DNA of 64,000 nt from Atrina japonica (Eukaryota; Mollusca; Bivalvia; Pterioida; Pinnidae). Positions 37,780 to 49,244 of the stretch are shown here, in pieces. Position 1 is the stretch's first letter. Each line of letters starts with the position of its first letter. Made by a program: the position numbers and the translations under genes. The DNA is taken from positions 248,001 to 312,000 of the forward strand of contig BROG01000230.1 in NCBI GenBank assembly GCA_030159075.1, written 5' to 3'. Under the pieces are notes generated by a model. The model did no database searches, was not told the origin of the DNA, and saw only the letters and a program-made list of their open reading frames with translations.

Positions 37780-39690
37780 AGACAATACAAATCAAACTTT
37801 CAAGTTTATAGATATACACACAGACAATACAAGTCTAACTTTTAAGTTTATAAATATACAGACAATACACACCCAACATTCAAGTCTATATAAACAGATT
37901 GACAGACAATACAAACGTAACCTTCCAGTTTCTAAATAAACAAACTGACAGACAATACAAGTCTAACATTCAGGTGTACAAGCATACAGACTCACAGACA
38001 ATACAAGTCTAACATTCAGGTGTACAAGCATACAGACTCACAGACAATACATGTCTAACATTCAGGTGTACAAGCATACAGACTCACAACCAATATATGT
38101 CTATCATTCAGGTGTACAAGCATACAGACTCACCAACAATACAAGTCTAACATTCAGGTGTACAAGCATACAGACTCACAGACAATACAAGTCTAACATT
38201 CAGGTGTACAAGCATACAGACTCACAAACAATACAAGTCTAACATTCAGGTGTACAAGCATACAGACTCACAGACAATACAAGTCTAACATTCAGGTGTA
38301 CAAGCATACAGACTCACAGACAATACAAGTCTAACATTCAGGTGTACAAGCATACAGACTCACAGACAATACAAGTCTAACATTCAGGTGTACAAGCATA
38401 CAGACTCACAGACAATACAAGTCTAACATTCAGGTGTACAAGCATACAGACTCACAGACAATACAAGTCTAACATTCAGGTGTACAAGCATACAGACTCA
38501 CAGACAATACATGTCTAACATTCAGATGTACAAGCATACAGACTCACAGACAATACAAGTCTAACATTCAGGTGTACAAGCATACAGATTCACAGACAAT
38601 ACATGTCTAACATTCAGGTGTACAAGCATACAGACTCACAGACAATATATGTCTATCATTCAGGTGTACAAGCATACAGACTCACAAACAATACAAGTCT
38701 AACATTCAGGTGTACAAGCATACAGACTCACAGACAATACAAGTCTAACATTCAGGTGTACAAGCATACAGACTCACAGACAATACAAGTCTAACATTCA
38801 GGTGTACAAGCATACAGACTCACAGACAATACATGTCTAACATTCAGGTGTACAAGCATACAGACTCACAGACAATACATGCCTAACATTCAGGAGTACA
38901 AGCATACAGACTCACAGACAATACAAGTCTAACATTCAGGTGTACAAGCATACAGACTCACAAACAATACAAGTCTAACATTCAGGTGTACAAGCATACA
39001 GACTCACAGACAATATATGTCTATTATTCAGGTGTACAAGCATACAGACTCACAAACAATACAAGTCTAACATTCAGGTGTACAAGCATACAGACTCACA
39101 GACAATACAAGTCTAACATTCAGGTGTACAAGCATACAGACTCACAGACAATACATGTCTAACATTCAGGTGTACAAGCATACAGACTCACAGACAATAT
39201 ATATCTATCATTCAGGTGTACAAGCATACAGACTCACAGACAATACAAGTCTAACATTCAGGTACAAGCATACAGACTCACAGACAATACAAGTCTAACA
39301 TTCAGATGTACAAGCATACAGACTCACAGACAATACATGTCTAACATTCAGGTGTACAAGCATACAGACTCACAGACAATACATGCCTAACATTCAGGAG
39401 TACAAGCATACAGACTCACAGACAATACAAGTCTAACATTCAGGTGTACAAGCATACAGACTCACAGACAATACAAGTCTAACATCCAGGTGTACAAGCA
39501 TACAGACTCACAGACAATACAAGTCTAACATTCAGGTGTACAAGCATACAGACTCACAGACAATATATGTCTAACATTCAGGTGTACAAGCATACAGACT
39601 CACAGACAATACAAGTCTAACATTCAGGTGTACAAGCATACAGACTCACAGACAATACAAGTCTAACATTCAGGTGTACAAGCACAGTCT
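37780..39690. repeat. 46-bp minisatellite, about 40 copies
   Basis: Unit: AGACAATACAAGTCTAACAT, TCAGGTGTACAAGCATACAG, ACTCAC. The left 200 bp are more diverged (AAACAGATTGACAGACAATAC) and may be the founding sequence. Higher-order blocks are visible: a segment with TATATGTCTATCATT recurs about every 560 bp (38094, 38646, 39011, 39197). In the gene 2 sense each unit carries GTGAGT. Confidence 0.95.
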
Positions 39691-41738
39691 AGAATAAACT
39701 GAGTAGCGAGACGCGAAAAATATTTACTATTAACTTGTTCACCATTTTACAGAAAAAAGAACTTATCAAGTTATGATGCACATGCACGCTGGGCTCCGCC
39801 TGAACCGGCCCTTGCTAATTTAAAATTCTCAACAAATCTCATGCTCTCGATTAATATCAACTACTTCCTACATTTTTACGTTACTCCATGTAATATTTAA
39901 GTAAACCCCTATTGTGCCCCACATTACTATTTAGCAATCCTTATTCTGTTTGATGGTAAATTATCACAGTTGATCAGTATTCGCGAGCATCAATAACCAA
40001 CATATCGCCCAACATTTTATTAGCTTCATAAATTGCAACCTCTCAGAAAATTGATATAATGTATCCCGCTACATGAAGCACTCTATTCTACATTTCGTTA
40101 TAATGCCGTCATTATAGGGATACGTAAAATCTTTAAATTAAAAAAAAACCATCAGCAGCAGCTTCAGTATGCATTCTCGTGGAGTTTCCATATTGCCTTG
40201 TTAGAGATATATTGAGTTGTACGGAAAGAGTGTAATATTACCCAAGTATTTTCAACACTTGTAACCCCCAAGTCATCAACAATTGATTCCTTAGATGTAG
40301 TATTTTTATCCCTAGATATAGTAGTTTTATCACATAGACGTAGGAACCGCGGGGCGACCCCCATTTCTTTTACATACATTTTTCTTTATATTGTCATCAT
40401 GCCTGGAATCCAGAAAAAACGGCTTCCGAGAGCTTTTAAATTAGGACTACCAAAATTTTCACAGGTGTTTGCCCTGCATATCGGTAAAGAAATTTTCGTT
40501 AAATGCGTTGGAAGTTTACAATTTTCCCTTGTGTTATTATCAACTAAAGATCTGAAATTTAATCCATAGGCGAAGGAACTGGGGCGGCCCACCACGTTTT
40601 TTCATACATTTTTTTATATTACCATCACGCCTTGAATCCATAAAAGAGCTTCTCAGTGCTTTTAAATTAGGGACTACCAAAATTCCATGTCTCGCTACGC
40701 TCGGCAGACTTCCTTCCCTCTAACTTAAAATCCTGGATCCACCTTAGCTATGTCTGTATATATTGGATTTGGTTTGCCTTTCATATCGGTATAGATATTA
40801 AACATTTGCATTTTCTCAGCATGTATAAATATAAATTTATATGTAAACAAAATTTGCATCGTATCAAAATGTGTACGACTTTCCCTTGTGTTATCATCAG
40901 CTAAAACTCTGAAAATTTACTCATCAATATTCTTGTCACATCTCCGCTAAAAAAACAAGACAAAATTACCTTTGGAGCACCCCTGCTAATTCTGTGATAA
41001 CGAACTCTCTGGGCTTTTAAAGTTGATCATTTCTGGGAAACAATGATTTTGTGACTGGAAGCTAGAGTGTATCAACATATTTTAAACGATAAAGAGGTTA
41101 AAATTAAATCTCTGGAGGATACTAGAACGAAATTCTTCCCAGATTTAAGAAACGTTTTTGCTGACCCAACCTTCTTTTGAGAAGGGTAATCAATCAGGCC
41201 TACTAGTCGTACTTTCGCGTCTGGACTCTGAAAAAAATGCTTTTCAGAAAATGCTTCCATAGGCTTCCATATGTCAGAATGATTTTTATTAGATGGGTAA
41301 AACACGACCCCTAATGAAATATTGCCTCACAATTAATCTAAAACTTGAAATTTTGCGTTGTGAGCAGGGAAAACGTGCCGTTAAAATTGAAAAAAGGTGT
41401 AAAAAGTTGGCAAATCAAAAACAAATTTCCTAAAATTTTCGCAAATGATTTTAAAATTTACACCCACTCAAACTTTATATCCTCAGTCTGTTTTTCATAA
41501 TGTACACATTGCATCACAATAAGTATAATTTTATGTCACCAGCCTAATAAACAACTACCTTTTAATTTTTTTTCTAGATCACTGTTGTATATATTAATTT
41601 CATAGTCAAAAGGCATATGGAAACATTTTTTACCGGAAAAAAACATTTCCATAAAAAAAGAATTGCCCCCACACTTTTGGTTTGCTGTCAACGCCATCTG
41701 TATCATATTCTCACTTTTGGATTTATCAGGGGTTTCCA
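39691..41738. other. Unclassified old repeat region
   Basis: Contains two diverged copies of a segment about 235 bp apart: near 40330 (GACGTAGGAACCGCGGGGCG) and near 40565 (AGGCGAAGGAACTGGGGCGG), each followed by a TTTTTATATT stretch, a CCTGGAATCCA-like block and TTTTAAATTAGG-ACTACCAAAAT. This suggests a decayed transposable element or tandem duplicate. Short frames encode no domain that I recognise. Confidence 0.4.
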
Positions 41739-42010
41739 GCCGGCCTGGCTCAGTCGGAAGCGAGCTCGACTATTGATCTCGGGGTCGCGAGTTCGAGTCC
41801 AGCCGGCGGCAGGTTGGTTTCCTGTCCTTCGGATGAGACAGTAAAAACCGAGGTCCCGTGTCACAGTAGGTGTCGACACGTTAAAGACTCTCACTGCTCA
41901 ATGACCGTAAGTGCCGAGCATAGTCCAAAATTTGAAGCCCTTCAGTGGCATTTGGTGACGTCTCCATGTGAGTGAAAGATTCTTGAGTGGGACGTTAAAC
42001 AATAACAAAA
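41739..42010 (+). mobile_element. tRNA-derived SINE, family 2
   Basis: The tRNA-like head GCCGGCCTGGCTCAGTCGGA contains the A box, and GAGTTCGAGTCCAGCC carries the B box. The body has AAAACCGAGGTCCCGTGTCA, GCACTTACGG-type sequence and TTTGGTGACGTCTCCATGTG, ending GGGACGTTAAACAATAAC and an A-rich tail. GGGTTTC repeats on both sides (GGGGTTTCCA and TGGGTTTCAG) could be a worn target duplication. Confidence 0.85.
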
Positions 42011-42309
42011 AAACCCCCAAAAACCTGGGTTTCAGTTAGTCTGTTACCGTACTGAATAAAAAGTAAGAAATGATAGTTTTTATTGCCATGTAAATAGTCG
42101 TCAGCTGATCACTACCTAAACTTCACATGTATCTTAACCCTTATTAGTCCATCACCCATCTTGTGCCCCATACATTCTCATATGAGCGACATATGTATCT
42201 TGACCCCTTACTGTACCTCTGATGTCTGTTATACATTATACAAATTGTATATTTTAACAAGAGAAGATGATGTCTCCACATATGGTGTTACATAAATCTA
42301 CGTTTGTTT

Positions 42310-42720
42310 TGCTCTTTTGAATGACGTTTTACGCCACACTCAACATTTTTTCAGTTATAGAGTGAAGGCAAGTTTTAATGGTGGAGGAGTTGCCTAGATC
42401 CATGTGGGTTAGAGCCCCGCTGAAATTAGGCCGAACTTTCTGCCCTGATTTTAAACGATTTTTTGTTTTAAAAATCGCTTAAAATCGGGGCAGTTCGGCC
42501 TACGCTGAAATATACACTAATAATGTGGATTCGAGCCCCGCTGAAATATACGCTAATAATCTGGGTTCGAGCCCCGCTGAAATATACACTAAATTGTGGG
42601 TCCGGGCCCCGCTGAAATCTGCGCTAATATTATGAGAAAGTTTGTCAGTTCACATACAGAAAACCGATGATTTATAACTGGGATTTCGGTACGCCCTTTA
42701 CCTCGACATAGGGAATTAAT
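42310..42720. mobile_element. Rearranged SINE family 1 pieces with a hairpin
   Basis: Tail sequence of family 1 in minus orientation (GACGTTTTACGCCACACTC) meets head sequence in plus orientation. Between them, 42431-42500 forms a hairpin with ~30-bp arms (CTGATTTTAAACGATTTTT and AAAAATCGCTTAAAATCGG). Then a 36-bp unit with GGTTCGAGCCCCGCTGAAAT is repeated three times (42520-42620), a small minisatellite built on a tRNA B box. Confidence 0.6.
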
Positions 42721-43731
42721 ACGTCTGGGCTGGTTACAATAAGTTTTTTTTATTACCTGTTTCCATGTGCGGTACAGGATTCAATAATACCTTAGAAATA
42801 CCTGAAATTCATCGTGTAGTGGTTTTAAGTTACTGGTGATTGTTTGTAAGAAAGATAATTGTATATGTGTACTAGACCATAGCACGGTAATAAAATGCTG
42901 ACAAACGACGCATACAATGGATTACTAGTTACTTTATGTCTAATGTTCTTCACTGGAGAAAAGAAAGTTTAAAGTCATATAATGAAACTGAAAACAGAAG
43001 TCCCGTGTCATGTGTAAATGGATCTCTACCACTGTAAAATAAAAAAAAATTACCAGACTTCAATTTCGTTATTTTCGTGGGAAACCAAAAACCAACGTAA
43101 ATAAATCCATGACAGAATTTTGAATGTTGGACAATAGATTAAAGACATTTCAAAAATCAACTAAAATCTATGTCAATGAATTTGTTATTGAAGGAAAAAC
43201 CACACAATTTTAAACCCACAAAAATAAATGATTCTATGACAATTCACATATGTTTATTTAAGTGATGGCTTCTTACACGGACCAAAAGATTTACTTTCCC
43301 ACATTAGCACAATTACGAATGTATAATCTTGCACTTCGCTCTGCTATACTGCCTAAGTCCCGTGGTTTTATGACTATGTCCTAAGTCTGCATAATGTTCT
43401 ATTTAAATACATAAAACAACAACAAAAACTAACCCCCCCCCAAAAAAAAAAAAAAACAACAAAACAAAACAAAAACACTAAAAGAACAAAGGCGGTATCA
43501 ATTGTTCAGGTGTTATAAGACGGAAAACTAGAGAGATGAAGAACATATCACATATCGTTTACGTTTAACATTCCTTTGGTCACCGGAATAGAGCAACATC
43601 TGTTAGGACATGGATCTTACATAGAACTGACATTAAAGGTTTATGGACACCAGTGGGACGACAAGAATAATCAATTTCATACATATGAGAGCTGTTGTAG
43701 CAAATAATCTGTAGGTCAACAAGTAACGATC
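42721..43731. other. No gene recognised
   Basis: AT-rich sequence with an A- and C-rich run near 43432-43480. No exon or element is supported. Confidence 0.45.
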
Positions 43732-44045
43732 GTCAATAGATGTGTGATAAACTACAAGAGAGATATCATACATTAGTTATTTTAGGGGTCTCCGTGCTCG
43801 AGTGGTTAGAGAGTCAATAGATGTGTGATAAACTACAAGAGAGATATCATACATTAGTTATTTTAGGGGTCTCCGTGCTCGAGTGGTTAGAGCGTCAATA
43901 GATGTGTGATAAACTACAACAATGATATCAAACATCAATTATTTTAGGGGTCTCCGTGGCCGACTGACTGGTTAGAGTATCCACAGATGTGTGATAACCT
44001 ATAAGAGAGATATCATACATTAGTTATTTTAGGGGTCTCCGTGCC
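43732..44045. repeat. 81-bp tandem repeat spanning a SINE head
   Basis: Four copies of a unit that begins GTCAATAGATGTGTGATAAA and ends with the SINE head GGGGTCTCCGTGCTCGAGTG. Starts are at 43732, 43813 and 43894, then a diverged copy. The unit straddles the 5' boundary of the SINE that follows, so the array grew after insertion. Confidence 0.85.
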
Positions 44046-44245
44046 CGACTGGTTAGGGTATCGCGCCTGAGGTCGTCCACCTCTTGTCAACCCGGATTCG
44101 ACCCCGCTGGAATCTAAGCCGATTTTGGGAGAAAATTTGCTAGTTTACTTGTGGAAGGCCTACGTTCTATTTCTTGGTACATTGTAACTGGGTTCTCTCC
44201 TCCACCACAAAAAATTGACTGCCAACATAAATACCTCAATCAAAT
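44026..44245 (+). mobile_element. tRNA-derived SINE, family 1 (best copy)
   Basis: Head GGGGTCTCCGTGCCCGACTG with A box TGGTTAGGGTA and B-box-like GGATTCGACCCC, then CTAAGCCGATTTTGGGAGAA and GGGTTCTCTCCTCCACC. It is the most complete family 1 copy in the window. Confidence 0.75.
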
Positions 44246-44249
44246 ATGT

Positions 44250-44386
44250 AATAGGGACGTCATATGTAATAATCCGGTGGAGATTCCTATATCTAAAGCT
44301 TTTATTTCATGATGAAATAGATTACAATCACCTGGAATATTTTGCCAACGGATCAGATCAAATTGTTTGAGACCATTGTCATCTTT

Positions 44387-44423
<37 letters not shown>

Positions 44424-45660
44424 TTTACAACATGACAACATGTTGTTCATTCTTGTTACCCATCCCATTATAATCTACGACGGGCGCTCCTTTCCCAGAG
44501 CTAGAGTTAGAACTATTCCCTTTGTTTTTGTTTTTGGAGGAATATAGATTAAGAGATAATAGCCACCGGGGAATGAGTTGTAAAATCCCAACATGTGACT
44601 GGTAGAAATATCTAGTGTCATGTTTTGAACTTAAGCTATCAGGAGTAGCTTTCTTCTGCCCAAGAATTCATTTGAATTAAACTTTCAGGGTAAACTTGAT
44701 TTAGAACTAAGATTCATGGGATTCCTAGTATAGAACTCACTGTTTTTTTCTTGCATAATAGTTCAAGCGTAAGGAGAATAGACACTTGTTTTATCAGCGG
44801 GGTCAAAAACCCCTAAACGATACGTAATTCTCCACCCACCCCCAATGAGAGGAAAAATGCCTTGCTTATTAGTTATAGGAAAACCGAAAGTTCCCTGACT
44901 GAATAATATGTTAGGATAATTCGTTGATTAATCCAATTCTGTATACAATAGAAATATTAAGTGATAATTTCAGCAATTTAAAGTTGACTGTACTAAACTC
45001 AATGCGACCACACAGTTAATACGAAATTCATTATAAACAATTTAAAGAAATACATGTGTCCTGTACACACACCTATGCTTTAGGCACCGTATATCGATGA
45101 CGTCACCCTAGATTACCTTCGTTTTCATATTAAACAAACCTCGTCAACGGAAATATTTCAAGACATTTAAGAAATAATATCAAGATTTAAAGACAATTTA
45201 TACTAAGTAACATACATAAATTGTGTTGTGATTAAGTGACCCTTAGTAGCAATTTATCTCTATCTGGCTGTTTATAAGTATCGCGCGACTATCCATCTCT
45301 ACGCGGAGTACTCCCCATGTAGACCCCCTGTTATAAATAATCTACTAGCCATGTGTGACCAATATTCGTCAGTAAAGAAAACTTAATGTGATTTTCAATG
45401 AACACTTGGGTTTTAATTACTATGTGAATATATTCAGTTTCTTTATAAAGTAAATGCTAGATGTCTTAAAGTTTCCCCGATGTTCGCGTAATTCCCATAT
45501 CGCTTCCTGTTGCAGTACTGGCCCAGATTCAGTTCTGTAAATTTGTACATCACGTTGGCCTATAACCCAGTACTGACAGTAGATCTAAGTAGTACTGGGA
45601 GCCTGCAAAAGACAGTCATGAATGTAAGTTAATATGATATTATAATATGAAAGAAATAAA
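44250..45660. other. No gene recognised; upstream part of gene 2 first intron
   Basis: AT-rich, no arrays or recognisable elements. Confidence 0.45.
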
Positions 45661-45664
45661 CTAA

Positions 45665-45850
45665 CCTTGTCTGTGTACACCTGATGTATTATATCACAAG
45701 GAATACAGTCACCAATGTTTATGTGTTGTCTTCAAAGGCGAATTCCAAAAATAACACAAGGAAATCCCACGCCAACTAATCGAGCGAAAGGTGACATGAT
45801 TCGCGGGAAGTAACTCGTAGTTCGCCGAGACTCAGCGGAGCGAGCTAGTT
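45665..45850 (-). promoter_or_regulatory. Candidate noncoding first exon and promoter of gene 2
   Basis: A locally CpG-containing stretch in otherwise AT-rich DNA. In the gene 2 sense it runs GCTCGCTCCGCTGAGTCTCG, GAACTACGAGTTACTTCCCG, CGAATC and ends ACACAGACAAG|GTTAGT, a usable donor at 45664. CTTCCCGCGAA is one base from an E2F-type site. It contains a 21-codon upstream frame (45797-45732). Assignment to gene 2 rests on position, strand and the need for an upstream exon. Confidence 0.35.
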
Positions 45851-46792
45851 AATTTATCTAGAGATACAAATTTACTGCCCAACTCCAACTTTTTGTCGTG
45901 TTATAGGGTCTAGGTATTTTATTGGAATAGATAGATATATGCAATGAATTCAGAGACGGAATTTTACAGGGCCACTTCAATCTTTTACAAAACGGTAGGC
46001 CTATTGTGAAAATTACTGGTACTTTTAATCCGCGTCAAAATTGAAAAAAAAAATAAAATAAATAAAAAACATTTAGATTGCACCAGGAAATGTGTCAAGA
46101 GAGCATTCTAAGATTTTGTTGTTGTTGAAAATTCAATTTGAACTTTGATATTGCCCTTTGATCAGCCGAACTTAAGAGGTATTATGACATTCTATAGAAT
46201 TTCTACAGCATTTTCTGAGAAAAAATGAACCGAAAATAGAGTTCAATACAGTCTAGAGTTTAAGGTGTTTTTACCTTTAACGATTTTATATATCTACCAG
46301 ACACTGAGAACTTAAAAACGTTTTAGTATTGTAATGACATTTCGCAACTGGCGATAAAATCAGCAACTTCCTACCTTACATTGCCTGTATATATGAAATG
46401 TTACATGTACTGTCCGCAGGTCAAAGACTCATTAAACGGTCTGTAGGTTTTAGCCAGTGTCCATATATTTTGTATATTAAATAAATAAACTATAACAACA
46501 GTATAAGAATTATTTGGACGAGAATTGTATGTACAGTGAAACCTGTATATAGGGGCGCCCAAAGGGACCAGAAAATATTGACCTTTATGTGCAGGTGACC
46601 CTTATACACAGATTCAATTTAGTTGCCGTATGCAGTCAAGGGACCTGAAAAAACTGGCCTTTAGAAACCGATAATTCTTAAATAGAGGTGGCCGCTATAA
46701 CAGGTTGTACTGTATGTATATACATGTAATACCTTATACACGTGTGTCACGAATACAATTGTATAAGCTATATCTGGGCGAGCAGAACACCA
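45851..46792. other. No gene recognised
   Basis: AT-rich sequence upstream of the candidate gene 2 promoter. A faint dispersed repeat (AGTGAAACCTGTATATAGGG) occurs near 46535. Confidence 0.4.
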
Positions 46793-46978
46793 CATACGAG
46801 GGTAGATACCAATACGAGGGTAGATATCAAGACGAGGGTAGATATCAATACGAGGGTAGATATCAATACGAGGGTAAATATCAATACGAGGGTAGATATC
46901 AAGACGAGGGTAGATATCAATACGAGGGTAGATATCAAGACGTGGTTAGATATCAATATGAGGGTAGATGTCAATACT
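46793..46978. repeat. 18-bp minisatellite
   Basis: About ten copies of GAGGGTAGATATCAATAC, with AAGAC variants. Open in both strands because 18 is a multiple of 3. Confidence 0.93.
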
Positions 46979-47054
46979 TTTCGATCCTAGTGTTCAGCCC
47001 CACCGTTCTCCGGCTTTGTAAGGCTGTGTAACCAAAGAACGTTTTCATTTCGTC

Positions 47055-47258
47055 ATGTTTAAAGTAAACAAGGCAAGCGACTTTAGCAAAATTGTCAAAA
47101 TTGCCAAGAGGGCAGTGATTCAATATTTACTCAGGAAAGGTCTAGCACATAAGGTTATTTATGCTGGCATGATAGTAACACTAGAAAGAGAGGATGCCCC
47201 TTCATATGCTACCGTACAGAGGTGGGTGGCAGAATTTAATTGGTTAGCGATCTGTTAG
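47055..47258 (+). pseudogene. Truncated mariner-type transposase N-terminus
   Basis: Encodes RAVIQYLLRKGLAHKVIYAG followed by DAPSYATVQRWVAEFN, the helix-turn-helix region of mariner-like transposases (DAPSY..V.RW..EF is characteristic). Only about 60 codons remain. The catalytic domain is absent and a 26-bp array starts where it should continue. Confidence 0.75.
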
Positions 47259-47745
47259 TGTACAATCGGTAGCCTAAACGATTTGTCAGTATACAATTGA
47301 TTAACGATCTGTCAGTGTACAATTGGTTAACGATGTGTTATCGTTCGATTGGTTAACGATCTGTTAGTATACATATGGTTGACGATTTATCAGTATACAA
47401 TTGATTAACGGTCTGTCAGCGTACGATTGGTTAACGATGTGTTAGTATACAAATTGTTAACGATCTGTCAGCGTACGATTGGTTAACGATGTGTTAGTAT
47501 ACAAATTGTTAACGATATGCCAGTGTACGATTGATTAACAATTTGTCTTAATGATTATACAAATGGTTAACGATCTGTCAGTATACAAGTGGTTAACGAT
47601 CTGTTAGTGTACGATTGGTTAACGATCTGTTAGTGTACAATTGGTTAACGATTTGTCATAAGGATTATACAATTGGTTAACAATCTGTTAGTGTACGAAT
47701 TGTCAACGATCCGTTAGTACACGATTAGTTAACAATTTGTTAATT
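47236..47745. repeat. 26-bp minisatellite abutting the mariner fragment
   Basis: About 19 degenerate copies of GGTTAACGATCTGTCAGTGT plus ACAATT. The first unit (GGTTAGCGATCTGTTAGTGT) overlaps the last codons of the transposase frame. Confidence 0.9.
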
Positions 47746-48599
47746 TTATTTGATAAATTCAGAATTAATTGTTTTAGATTAGTTAATTATATGTTAATAT
47801 TTCATTGATTAATGTTTACAAGTATTTATGAAATGGCCAACGATTTATGTCTTCCTTGGTACGTTTCGGACATTTGGTGGCAATCATCCACATCAGTAAC
47901 TACATGGTCGGAAGAAATAAGTCATTTGGACAAGTTGTATTTCTTTTTAATAGTTCACAAACATGTGACCCAAGACGCAAGTCGAATAAAACAATCTAAA
48001 TAATCAAAATGTCAACATTTCCTCTTTTATCTTTATTGATTTTATACCGCAGGTATACGAAACACTACATTTTAGATAGTTTACTTCTTTTTAACTCTCG
48101 CTCGTTCATTTGTAATATAGTGTAGGGGGATAATTTCCATTACACAGAAACATTTTATGTTAGGATATTTTGAAACAACCCGATATGTCATGACAATTCT
48201 GTGAAAAAAAAACTACTTATTATATGTGTCCGGTTATTGCCCTTGTGATTCTCAACACGAGCATTGTCACACCTGTTGTAACATATTTTCTAGACTATAT
48301 CATACACTTTTATCTCACAAGTACCTGTCAGTTTATATGCACGTTCATGTTCTCAATCACATATATACAAATATGTTAAATATAATCCTGCCCACGCGAT
48401 GTGATGATGACATAAACGAGGGGAAAAGAAGAAAAACAAGTAAGACAATTTCCTCGTAAGAAAACGATACAATCATGTGTAGTAGTATTGTTTACCGTAC
48501 AATATTTACGTGTTTTATGGAACGTACCGTGCATTTGATCTACTGAGGTAAAGACAGTTTAGTATATAAATATAATACTAAATTCTGGTCAACAGGGAA

Positions 48600-48720
48600 T
48601 GCTTACTCCTCCATGACACCTGATCCCACCTCTAGATTTCTGGAGGTCCTTGTTGGTCCAGTATTCACCAGATTTGTATTGTGTAACCAGGTCATCCTTA
48701 AGAATAATATTATAAACATA
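48600..48720 (+). repeat. Copy of the dispersed repeat family
   Basis: ACTCCTCCATGACACCTGAT, CCCACCTCT and CACCAGATTTGTATTGTG match copies at 58020, 59190 and 63800 (minus). It directly adjoins the hammerhead-like copy d, so the two may be parts of one element. Confidence 0.6.
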
Positions 48721-48736
48721 ATACCAAAGTTATAAT

Positions 48737-48780
48737 GCTCAAGACGATCGTTTCTGTCAATTAGACTTCATCACTTGAGA
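48737..48780 (-). ncRNA. Hammerhead-like motif, copy d (inactive)
   Basis: In the minus sense: TCTCAA, GTGATGA, AGTCTAATTGACA, GAAAC, GATC, GTC, TTGAGC. The first core base is G instead of C and one stem I pair is lost, which should stop cleavage. Otherwise identical to copy a. Confidence 0.6.
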
Positions 48781-49244
48781 CCCAGTTTAAAATATATATC
48801 TGTGATAATTATACTCATGGGTTTTCAAAACTACCCGAAATAAATGTTAAGGTCGGTCGCTTCGGATAATAAGACCTCAACAGTTGAATTGATATATCAG
48901 ATCAAGGGGAAGATCCTAAATTAAAACATCGTTTTGGAACAAGACCAAAACCCATTCCAAAATGTTATGTCCCAAACCGTTTAAGTCCAAGAAGTGTAAG
49001 AGGATGATTTTCATAGTTTATGAGACGTTCACTAATTACTCAGCAGAATATAAACAAAATATCACTTTGGTATAAAGAAATATGTCGTAATATTGTGAAA
49101 AACAAGATCCATCACTCGAGTTGTATAAAATATTTATATATTAAATCACAAATAATATATCTAATATAATTTCATCTTATAAAAATAAAAAAATATATCG
49201 ATCACACGTTGATTGTCAAACGATTGAAATGTTACATTCCTATT

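Larger units (their letters stand above)
47746..49244. other. 3' flank of gene 3
   Basis: AT-rich sequence. A possible poly(A) hexamer in the gene 3 sense (TTTATT on plus) lies at 48032, about 1.2 kb past the stop; no closer one is convincing. Besides a dispersed repeat and a dead hammerhead, nothing is recognisable. Confidence 0.4.

Noticed and set aside
35328..39690. CRISPR-like appearance of regular repeats
   Set aside because: Direct tandem repeats without unique spacers, in an intron-rich eukaryotic genome.
41739..41810. A tRNA gene with GCCGGCCTGGCTCAGTCGG
   Set aside because: It continues into a repeat body seen at three other places; the tRNA-like part is a SINE promoter.
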